DNA from: Galbibacter sp038433465
GTDB taxonomy: Bacteria; Bacteroidota; Bacteroidia; Flavobacteriales; Flavobacteriaceae
Direction: 5' to 3'
Assembly (NCBI RefSeq): GCF_038433465.1
Contig: NZ_JAESVF010000003.1
Span: 62,001-126,000 of the forward strand
Length of the DNA stretch: 64,000 nucleotides
Every line of letters begins with the position of its first letter. Position 1 is the stretch's first letter. Made by a program: the position numbers and the translations under genes. Shown in pieces: positions 56,017-62,802 of the stretch. A model generated the notes under the pieces. The model had not been told where the DNA came from and did not search any database. It saw only the letters and a list, made by a program, of their open reading frames with translations.

Positions 56017-56550
56017 ATGAGTGCAAATACAAAAATAGTAATTACTGGAGGACCGGGTACCGGAAAAACATCAGTTATAGATTTTTTAAAAGAAAACGGA
56101 CACCAATGCTTGCTCGAAATCTCTAGGCAAGTAACCCTCGAAGCACGCGAACAAGGTATTGAGCAACTTTTTTTAACAGACGGATTACTTTTTAGCAACA
56201 AATTACTCGAAGGAAGAATACAACAACACAAAGCTTCGGAAGCACTCACAGGCACTGTGTTTTTTGACAGAGGAATTCCAGATGTTCCTGCCTACATGAA
56301 TTATGCTGGAGACACCTACCCTAGCTATTTTAAAGAAGCCTGCGACACTTACAGATACGATAAAGTTTTTTTACTCCCGCCTTGGGAAGCCATTTATACG
56401 TCGGATAACGAACGGTATGAAAATTTTGAACAAGCCCAAGAAATCCATATTCATCTAAAAAAAATGTATGAAGATTGTGGTTACTCGCTTGTTGAAGTTC
56501 CTGTTGGAAGTGTCGAAGAAAGAGCTAAATTTGTATTGAGCCATCTGTAA
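56017..56550 (+). CDS. Small AAA/NTPase-domain protein
   Basis: 177 aa. P-loop VITGGPGTGKTSVI near residue 9, then EISRQVTLEAREQG near 36, VFFDRGIPDVPAYMNYAG near 85 (with the Walker B-like DRG) and LLPPWEAIYTSDNERYENFEQA near 126 identify the AAA_28 family, related to nucleoside and NadR-type kinases. The substrate is unknown. It is 29 bases before recQ and shares its promoter. Confidence 0.82.
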   Translation: MSANTKIVITGGPGTGKTSVIDFLKENGHQCLLEISRQVTLEAREQGIEQLFLTDGLLFSNKLLEGRIQQHKASEALTGTVFFDRGIPDVPAYMNYAGDTYPSYFKEACDTYRYDKVFLLPPWEAIYTSDNERYENFEQAQEIHIHLKKMYEDCGYSLVEVPVGSVEERAKFVLSHL

Positions 56551-56579
56551 AACCACTACAGAGCATTAAATATAAGTAA

Positions 56580-58487
56580 ATGGAGTTTGTAAAAAATCCG
56601 CTAGAAATTCTACAAAAATATTGGGGATACACTTCATTCAGAAATCCACAAGAAGAAATTATTCAGCATGCACTCAAACAAAAAGACATGTTGGTTTTGC
56701 TTCCTACAGGCGGAGGAAAATCTTTGTGCTACCAAGTGCCAGCAATGGTAAACAGCGGTATTTGCATTGTTGTTTCGCCACTTATCGCTCTAATCAAAGA
56801 CCAAGTACAAACGCTAAAAGAAAAAGGCATCAAGGCCATTGCGCTTACAAGTGGCATTAGTTTTTCTGAAGTAGATACCTTACTCGATAATTGTATCTAC
56901 GGAAATTATAAGTTTTTATACCTCTCTCCAGAGCGTCTTCAGCAGGACATCGTTCAAGAACGCATTAAAGCTATGAATGTAAATTTAATAGCAATTGATG
57001 AAGCGCATTGTATTTCTCAATGGGGAAACGATTTTAGACCAGCCTACAGAAACACGGCTATTTTAAAAGAATTACAACCCAACGTGCCCGTCATGGCGCT
57101 TACCGCATCGGCTACAAAATTGGTTGCTGAAGATATCGTTGAAAATTTGCATCTTGAAAAACCTATTGTTGTAAAAAAGTCGTTTAAACGAGAAAACATT
57201 TCGTACCGCGTTTACAACTCGGAAGATAAAATTTCGAAGCTCGAACAACTTTTAAAAGAAAACCCTGGCACTGCTATTGTGTACGCAGGTACTCGAAGAG
57301 CTACGGTAGAAACTAGTGAAATTTTAAACAGAGTTGGCATTAGCGCGACGTTTTTTCATGGAGGAATTCCAAATACCGAAAAAAACAAAAAGTTAGACGC
57401 TTGGCTTAACAACCAAGTGCAAGTTATGGTTGCAACGAGCGCTTTCGGAATGGGAATCGATAAACCCGATGTACGAACTGTTGCGCATTTAAATTTTCCT
57501 GATGCACTAGAAAGCTATTATCAAGAAGCTGGAAGAGCTGGAAGAGACGGCGAAAAATCGGTTGCAGTAATTTTGAAAAACCAAAGCGACGAAGACCAAT
57601 TAAAAAACCAGTTTATAAAAACACTCCCGAGTGTCGATTTTGTAAAACTGCTGTATAAAAAACTGAACAATTATTTTCAAATTTCATACGGAGAAGGTGT
57701 TAACCAATCGTTTCCACTCAACTTCAATTTGTTTTGCCAAACCTATAAAATTAACCCTCGTCTGGCATACAATGGCTTAAAAATGCTCGATAAACATTCG
57801 GTTATATCGCTTACAGAAACACATTTAAAGAAAACTACGGTACAGTTTATCACCACCAATGCGCAATTGTTTTACTACCTCGACCAAAATCCTTCCGTAG
57901 AAAAAATAGTACAGCACATTTTAAGAACCTACGGCGGAATATTCGATATTCCTACAAATATCAACACACTTGCCATTGCCAAAAAACTAAACACTTTTGA
58001 ACAGAAAATCGTAGAGGTTTTACAGCAATTAAAAAAAGATAATATTATCGATTTTGAAGGGATTGATACCGATGCTACTATTACATTTTTGGTGCCTCGC
58101 GAAGACGATAATACCATTAATGTGATTGCGAAACTCATCAAACAACAAAATGAGCATAAAACCAAGCAAATTGCAGATGTACTAAACTACATTCACAACG
58201 ACAAAGTTTGTAAAAGTGTGCAACTGCTTACTTATTTTAATGAAGAAAATGCCGAGAACTGCGGAATTTGTTCGGTGTGCCTTCAGAAGAAAAGTCAACT
58301 TTCAACCGATATTTTATCCATCGCGAAAGAAGAAGTTTTAAAATGCCTGAAGAAAGCCCCTCTAAGCTCCAAAGAACTTCTTGAAAACATCACTTTTAAA
58401 GAGATTTACATTCTTGAAGCTTTAAAAGAATTGTCGCAAGAGGAAGTTATTTCGGTTAATCATATCAATCAATATTATATTGTATAG
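56580..58487 (+). CDS. recQ: ATP-dependent DNA helicase RecQ, HRDC-less form
   Basis: 635 aa. FRNPQEEIIQHAL (motif 0) near residue 21, Walker A PTGGGKSLCYQVP near 41, DEAHCISQWG near 140, motif V/VI SAFGMGIDKPDVRTVAH and YYQEAGRAGRDG near 320. Zinc Cys are at KVCKSV near 540 and NCGICSVC near 560. A winged-helix-like C-terminal part replaces HRDC, as in the shorter of the two RecQ types in Bacteroidota. It unwinds recombination and stalled-fork DNA. Confidence 0.94.
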   Translation: MEFVKNPLEILQKYWGYTSFRNPQEEIIQHALKQKDMLVLLPTGGGKSLCYQVPAMVNSGICIVVSPLIALIKDQVQTLKEKGIKAIALTSGISFSEVDTLLDNCIYGNYKFLYLSPERLQQDIVQERIKAMNVNLIAIDEAHCISQWGNDFRPAYRNTAILKELQPNVPVMALTASATKLVAEDIVENLHLEKPIVVKKSFKRENISYRVYNSEDKISKLEQLLKENPGTAIVYAGTRRATVETSEILNRVGISATFFHGGIPNTEKNKKLDAWLNNQVQVMVATSAFGMGIDKPDVRTVAHLNFPDALESYYQEAGRAGRDGEKSVAVILKNQSDEDQLKNQFIKTLPSVDFVKLLYKKLNNYFQISYGEGVNQSFPLNFNLFCQTYKINPRLAYNGLKMLDKHSVISLTETHLKKTTVQFITTNAQLFYYLDQNPSVEKIVQHILRTYGGIFDIPTNINTLAIAKKLNTFEQKIVEVLQQLKKDNIIDFEGIDTDATITFLVPREDDNTINVIAKLIKQQNEHKTKQIADVLNYIHNDKVCKSVQLLTYFNEENAENCGICSVCLQKKSQLSTDILSIAKEEVLKCLKKAPLSSKELLENITFKEIYILEALKELSQEEVISVNHINQYYIV

Positions 58488-58517
58488 CAGTTTCGATGGC
58501 GTTTTTATGAAACTCAG

Positions 58518-58525
58518 TATCTTTG
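58518..58525 (+). promoter_or_regulatory. -7 element of fmt
   Basis: TATCTTTG, 28 bases before the fmt ATG. Confidence 0.5.
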
Positions 58526-58553
58526 AGCATTCACAATTTTGAGATCAGATATT

Positions 58554-59507
58554 ATGAGCGAGCAATTACGAATTGTATTTATGGGAACACCCGATTTTGC
58601 TGTGGCAACACTTCACAGTATTATCGAAGCTAATTATAAAGTTGTTGGAGTGATTACAGCTCCCGACAAACCTGCTGGAAGAGGAAGAAAACTACAACAA
58701 TCGGCTGTAAAAAAATACGCCCTTGAGCATGATTTAACTATTTTACAACCTACCAATTTAAAAGATCCTGAGTTTTTAGCAACATTAAAAGCACTTGATG
58801 CCAATTTGCAAGTTGTTGTTGCTTTTAGAATGCTTCCTGAAAGCGTTTGGAGCATGCCTAAACACGGTACGTTTAACTTACACGCTTCCCTTTTACCTGA
58901 CTATCGAGGTGCAGCTCCAATTAATTGGGCTATTATAAATGGCGAAGAAAAAACTGGGGTTACTACGTTTTTTATTGATAAAAAAATTGATACTGGTGCG
59001 GTAATTCTTCAAGAAGAAGTAGAAATTTTACCTAACGAAAATGCTGGTAGTTTACACGACAAACTCATGACTACGGGAGCGTCTTTAGTTGTAAAAACAC
59101 TAAAATCGATTGCTGATGGTACTGTAACAACCAAATTACAACCACATGAGGAAGATTTAAAAACTGCTTATAAACTCAATAAAGAGAATACAAAAATAAA
59201 CTGGGAAGAATCTACCGATACAATTTACAACCTTATAAGAGGTTTGAGTCCGTATCCAACTGCATGGAGTTTTTTAAAAAATAGAGAAGAAAATCCTATA
59301 AATGTGAAGTTTTTTGACGTAGAAAAAGAAATTAAACTACACAATGAAGCTCCAGGAAGTATTTTAACAGATAAAAAAGAAGTAAAAGTAGCTACTAAAG
59401 ATGGTTTTATTTTACTGAAAGAGATACAGTTACCAGGAAAGCGAAAAATGGATATAAAAGACATTTTAAACGGTTACGAATTTGAAGCAACGGCAAAAAT
59501 GCTGTAA
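58554..59507 (+). CDS. fmt: Methionyl-tRNA formyltransferase
   Basis: 317 aa from the ATG at 58554; an upstream TTG at 58539 is less likely. It formylates the initiator Met-tRNA. VFMGTPDFAV near residue 8, HASLLPDYRGAAPINWAII near 112 (with the catalytic His and Asn region) and ITAPDKPAGRGRKL near 34 are conserved. The C-terminal OB-like domain is present (LSPYPTAW near 230). It has its own promoter after recQ. Confidence 0.96.
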   Translation: MSEQLRIVFMGTPDFAVATLHSIIEANYKVVGVITAPDKPAGRGRKLQQSAVKKYALEHDLTILQPTNLKDPEFLATLKALDANLQVVVAFRMLPESVWSMPKHGTFNLHASLLPDYRGAAPINWAIINGEEKTGVTTFFIDKKIDTGAVILQEEVEILPNENAGSLHDKLMTTGASLVVKTLKSIADGTVTTKLQPHEEDLKTAYKLNKENTKINWEESTDTIYNLIRGLSPYPTAWSFLKNREENPINVKFFDVEKEIKLHNEAPGSILTDKKEVKVATKDGFILLKEIQLPGKRKMDIKDILNGYEFEATAKML

Positions 59508-59611
59508 ACCCGCATTATAGTTGAAACGAGCGTTTTGTAGTAAAAAAGTGTCAACTTTATTAACAATCCCTCTAAGTTATTAACAAAATCCTTGATTTCC
59601 TTTGATATTAC

Positions 59612-59641
59612 TTGCGTGGGAAGTAAATCCGTATAATTTTG
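59612..59641 (+). promoter_or_regulatory. Strong promoter of the HU gene
   Basis: TTG at 59612-59614 and TAATTTTG at 59634-59641 are spaced 19 bases, the consensus spacing. This leaves a 5' untranslated region of about 48 bases. Confidence 0.75.
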
Positions 59642-59694
59642 TGTAGGAAATTAAATAAATGTTTAATCTTATATTCATTTAAATCTTTAAAATT

Positions 59695-59967
59695 ATGAAC
59701 AAAACAGAATTAATCGATGCGATGGCTGCTGACGCAGGAATCACTAAAGCTGCAGCAAAAAAAGCATTAGAATCTTTTTTAGGAAGTGTTGAAGGAACAC
59801 TTAAAAAAGGTGGTAGAGTATCTTTAGTAGGATTTGGATCATGGTCTGTATCTCAAAGATCAGCAAGAGAAGGAAGAAACCCACAAACTGGTAAAACTAT
59901 CAAAATTGCTGCTAAAAATGTAGTTAAATTTAAAGCAGGTGCTGAATTAGCAAGTGCTGTAAACTAA
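59695..59967 (+). CDS. hup: HU family DNA-binding protein
   Basis: 90 aa, the classical HU length. MNKTELIDAMA, then GFGSWSVSQRSAREGRNPQTG near residues 47-67 with the arm Pro, and KIAAKNVVKFKAG at the end. It packages and bends chromosomal DNA. It has a promoter with both consensus elements and a strong terminator, as expected for an abundant protein. Confidence 0.96.
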   Translation: MNKTELIDAMAADAGITKAAAKKALESFLGSVEGTLKKGGRVSLVGFGSWSVSQRSAREGRNPQTGKTIKIAAKNVVKFKAGAELASAVN

Positions 59968-59991
59968 TTATATAGCTCAATATAGTTATAG

Positions 59992-60020
59992 AAAGCGTCT
60001 TTTTTGAGACGCTTTTTTTT
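59992..60020 (+). terminator. Terminator after HU
   Basis: AAAGCGTCT and AGACGCTTT form a perfect 9-bp stem with loop TTTTTG, followed by T8. Confidence 0.92.
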
Positions 60021-60099
60021 GCTCTCAACTAAAAAAAGCACATTATTTTTTTGAAGATTGCTCTTTTTTTTTATAGATTTAAAATAAAAACAACAGCTT

Positions 60100-60660
60100 A
60101 TGGTTGCTTTAACTCCAAAAAAAGGCCATTTGCTAATTGCCGAACCCTCTATAATTGGCGATGTAGCTTTTAATAGGTCAGTAGTTTTGCTCGCCGAGCA
60201 CAACAACGAAGGGTCCATAGGATTTATACTTAATAAACCTTTGGAGTTTAGACTGAACGAACTTGTTCCGGAAATTACAAAATCGCTAAAAGTGTATAAT
60301 GGTGGTCCTGTGGAGCAGGATAATTTATATTTTATTCATAAAATACCTCACCTTATTTCTAACAGCATCGAAATATCGAATGGAATTTATTGGGGTGGCG
60401 ATTTTGAAACTATAATCGACTTGATAAATAGTGGCGATATTAAAGACTCCGAAATAAAATTCTTTTTAGGATATTCGGGTTGGGATATTATGCAACTCGA
60501 AAAAGAACTCACCAGCAACTCTTGGGTAGTTTCTGAAAACAAGTACAAAAGCAATATCATTAAAAAAGCACCATTGTACTTTTGGAGAGAAAAGATGCTA
60601 GAGCTGGGTGGCGACTATTTAATTTGGTCTAACGCACCAGAAAACCCAATGTTAAACTAA
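60100..60660 (+). CDS. YqgE/AlgH family protein
   Basis: 186 aa. KKGHLLIAEPSIIGDVAFNRSVVLLAEHNNEGSIGFILNKP (residues ~7-47, read in parts: GHLLIAEP and GFILNKPL), YNGGPVEQDNLYF near 67 and GYSGWDIMQLEKEL near 128 match AlgH. The family is named as a putative alginate regulator, but its biochemical role is not known. Its stop codon overlaps that of the convergent aminotransferase gene by four bases. Confidence 0.93.
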   Translation: MVALTPKKGHLLIAEPSIIGDVAFNRSVVLLAEHNNEGSIGFILNKPLEFRLNELVPEITKSLKVYNGGPVEQDNLYFIHKIPHLISNSIEISNGIYWGGDFETIIDLINSGDIKDSEIKFFLGYSGWDIMQLEKELTSNSWVVSENKYKSNIIKKAPLYFWREKMLELGGDYLIWSNAPENPMLN

Positions 60661-61505
60661 GCTTGTAATCGCGCTTTTGCATTTAACTTCCCTACCAATT
60701 GTTTAGCTACCGTACTGGTAAAACTCTTCTTACGGTATTTACTTACTGGAATTATTCCTGAAATTACATTTGTTAAAAACAACTCGTCGGCTTTTTGAAT
60801 TTCGAATGGAGAAATAGCTTCTTCTACCAATTCTAATTCTTCAGTTTTATTTATAATTTCAATGAGTTGTTGCCTTAAAACTCCGTTTAAACAACCTTCT
60901 GTAATTGGCGGTGTTTTTATAGTGTTTCCTTTCACTAAAAATAAATTTCCGTTGGTAGCTTCAATTACATTTTTCTTATCGTTTACAAGCAAACAATTTT
61001 GATAGTTATTTTCTTCAGCAAAAATTCCTGCCAACACATGCAAAACTTTATTGGTAGATTTTAAGGTACTTAAAAGTCCAGAATTTACATAAAAATCTTT
61101 GTAAAGCTCTACTTCGTATGGAGCGTCATTTAACACGTAAAACGGATTCTGAAGCTCTTTTGTTTCTATGATGTAAGAAACATTATTATCGGAAGGAGTA
61201 TATAAACCACCGTTATTTCTAAAAACAGTCATCCGTACGCGTAGCGCTTTGGGCTGTTGATTGTTTTCAGCAATTAATTTTTCTATTTCCTCCTGAAGGA
61301 ATTCCATAGTAAAATTCATCGGGATTTCCATACGTAAAATACGCATAGACGCCATTAAACGAAGGTAATGCGACTCCCAAAAGAAAACCTTATTATTAAC
61401 CACGCGAATGGTTTCAAACAAAGCATCACCGTATTTAAGCGCTCTATTTTCTTCGTTTAAAAAATTTGTATTATTGGCTACTATATTTCCGTTAAAATTT
61501 ACCAT
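60657..61505 (-). CDS. Class IV aminotransferase (aminodeoxychorismate lyase / D-amino acid type)
   Basis: 282 aa. RALKYGDALFETIRVVNN near residue 21 and the PLP-binding Lys in STLKSTNKVLHVL near 142, plus EATNGNLFLVKGN near 180, match class IV PLP enzymes. Branched-chain transaminase, D-alanine transaminase and aminodeoxychorismate lyase share this fold; the length and the F-E-T-I-R motif slightly favour aminodeoxychorismate lyase (folate). Its start codon follows a T8 tract that belongs to a hairpin. Confidence 0.88.
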   Translation of the reverse strand: MVNFNGNIVANNTNFLNEENRALKYGDALFETIRVVNNKVFFWESHYLRLMASMRILRMEIPMNFTMEFLQEEIEKLIAENNQQPKALRVRMTVFRNNGGLYTPSDNNVSYIIETKELQNPFYVLNDAPYEVELYKDFYVNSGLLSTLKSTNKVLHVLAGIFAEENNYQNCLLVNDKKNVIEATNGNLFLVKGNTIKTPPITEGCLNGVLRQQLIEIINKTEELELVEEAISPFEIQKADELFLTNVISGIIPVSKYRKKSFTSTVAKQLVGKLNAKARLQA

Positions 61506-61534
61506 AAAAAAAATGCCTTGAAAATTTCAAGGCA
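61505..61534 (-). terminator. Terminator of the START-like gene abutting the next start codon
   Basis: On the minus strand TGCCTTGAAA and TTTCAAGGCA form the stem, and the T8 tract runs up to the ATG of the class IV aminotransferase. Confidence 0.8.
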
Positions 61535-61542
61535 CAAATATA
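61535..61542 (-). promoter_or_regulatory. -7 element inside the terminator region
   Basis: TATATTTG on the minus strand, immediately before the hairpin's 5' arm, so transcription should start within the arm, leaving a leader of about 25 bases. Confidence 0.55.
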
Positions 61543-61562
61543 CTTTTAAAGATTTAGGATTC

Positions 61563-61946
61563 CTAAACAGAACCTAATACTTGTTTTAAATCGGAAATTT
61601 GATTTTCCCATAACATTTTTGCTTCCTCTACTTCATCTTCATCTGTAAAGTCTGTAATCACTAAAGATACGTCTTTGGTAATTTCATCTACTACAATTTT
61701 AATTTCAAAAAAGGTATCTTCATCTCCTTCAACCCACTTAAATTTAACAAGCTCTCCGCTTTTCTTTCTAAGTAATTTTGCTTGTTCTTCTGAACCATCC
61801 CAAATAAATGTAAAGAATTCTCCACGAGAATTTACATTATCGGCAAACCATTCTGACAACCCTGAAGGTGTAGATATATATTGATACAATAATTGAGGTG
61901 AGGAGTGTATAGGGAACTCTAATTCATACTTTACTTTCTCTTCCAT
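61563..61946 (-). CDS. START-like domain protein
   Basis: 127 aa. YELEFPIHSSPQLLYQYISTPSGLSEWFADNV (residues ~6-37, with the START/SRPBCC beginning SEWFADNV), WVEGDEDTFFEIKIVVDE near 70 and MLWENQISDLKQVLGS at the end match the family of small SRPBCC proteins (COG5579-like). Binding of a hydrophobic ligand is likely; nothing specific is known. It is acidic. Confidence 0.85.
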   Translation of the reverse strand: MEEKVKYELEFPIHSSPQLLYQYISTPSGLSEWFADNVNSRGEFFTFIWDGSEEQAKLLRKKSGELVKFKWVEGDEDTFFEIKIVVDEITKDVSLVITDFTDEDEVEEAKMLWENQISDLKQVLGSV

Positions 61947-62034
61947 ACGTAAATCATATTTTATAAAGCGACAATATAATTATTTCTAATTAACTTGGTG
62001 TATTTTTTTAAATAAAAATATTTTTCAAGTTTGA

Positions 62035-62065
62035 TTTGATTGCTAACTTTTTGTTTATATATTTG
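62035..62065 (+). promoter_or_regulatory. Promoter of tRNA-Met
   Basis: TTTG at 62035-62038 and TATATTTG at 62058-62065, 19 bases apart, match both promoter elements. The tRNA begins 39 bases downstream. Confidence 0.8.
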
Positions 62066-62103
62066 CACCCGCCTAACAGAAAAAGGCGACACATAAAAAC
62101 AAT

Positions 62104-62177
62104 GGCGAGGTAGCTCAGTTGGTTAGAGCGTCGGATTCATAACCCGGAGGTCACGGGTTCAACTCCCGTCCTCGCTA
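62104..62177 (+). tRNA. tRNA-Met (anticodon CAT)
   Basis: 74 nt with a full cloverleaf: acceptor GGCGAGG/CCTCGCT (first pair G-T), D arm GCTC/GAGC, T arm ACGGG-TTCAACT-CCCGT, discriminator A. The anticodon is CAT. The G-T first pair and the lack of the initiator C1-A72 mismatch point to elongator Met; a lysidine-modified Ile(CAT) is a less likely alternative. CCA is not encoded. Position 31-39 is an A-C mismatch. Confidence 0.93.
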
Positions 62178-62206
62178 CAAAAGAACAAGCGTTCTTAAAC
62201 TTAAGT

Positions 62207-62243
62207 AAAAGCGATTTCTACAGTAATTAGAAATCGCTTTTTT
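62207..62243 (+). terminator. Terminator after tRNA-Met
   Basis: AAAAGCGATTTCTA and TAGAAATCGCTTTT form a perfect 14-bp stem with loop CAGTAAT and a T tail. A smaller hairpin AAGAAC-AAGC-GTTCTT lies between it and the tRNA at 62181-62196. Confidence 0.92.
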
Positions 62244-62323
62244 ATTCCATACACTATACTTTAATTTAACATTAAATGTTTTCAGATAAAACGTTTAATT
62301 GCTTTTAAGATATTTTTTTATTG

Positions 62324-62331
62324 TAAGTTTG
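62324..62331 (+). promoter_or_regulatory. -7 element of the His/Cys-rich protein gene
   Basis: TAAGTTTG fits TAnnTTTG and ends eight bases before the ATG at 62340. Confidence 0.55.
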
Positions 62332-62339
62332 CGATTCAG

Positions 62340-62642
62340 ATGAGTGGTAAATTCAAACATATCGTCTCCTATTTATTCCTCGCACTTTTTATTTCTATAA
62401 AATTTGCTGGACTACATGTCTTGTCTCATGATGAAGATAAAGACCATGTTATAAATTGTACGATTTGTGATCATATCATTACCAACGATCATACACCTTT
62501 ACTACCATCGGACTCACCAGAATATACAGTAACGGAAGTTAACGTAGAGATTGTAACACGTACTTCTACAACGTATCACTTTCAATATTCTCCACAGGAT
62601 ATTGCAAAGCACCTTTTCTCTAGGCCTCCTCCTACTGTATAA
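62340..62642 (+). CDS. Small membrane-anchored His/Cys-rich protein
   Basis: 100 aa. One hydrophobic segment near residues 9-25 (SYLFLALFISIKFAGL) is followed by HVLSHDEDKDHV, C-T-I-C-D-H and a further His (NDHTP), a pattern that suggests metal binding. The C-terminus SRPPPTV is typical of this small flavobacterial family. It lies 160 bases before the TonB-dependent receptor, so the two are probably a metal-uptake pair; the metal is not known. Confidence 0.7.
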   Translation: MSGKFKHIVSYLFLALFISIKFAGLHVLSHDEDKDHVINCTICDHIITNDHTPLLPSDSPEYTVTEVNVEIVTRTSTTYHFQYSPQDIAKHLFSRPPPTV

Positions 62643-62802
62643 CCTCACCTTTTACATATAATTTTTACAATCTATTTATTTTCAGAATAATATAGTGCTT
62701 TTGGCGCTTGTATTACTCTTGTATCTAAATACATTACAAAGTTATATCTACCAAAATAAAGCTCTAATAATGAGCTGAATAAGAATTTCACATTCATATT
62801 TA

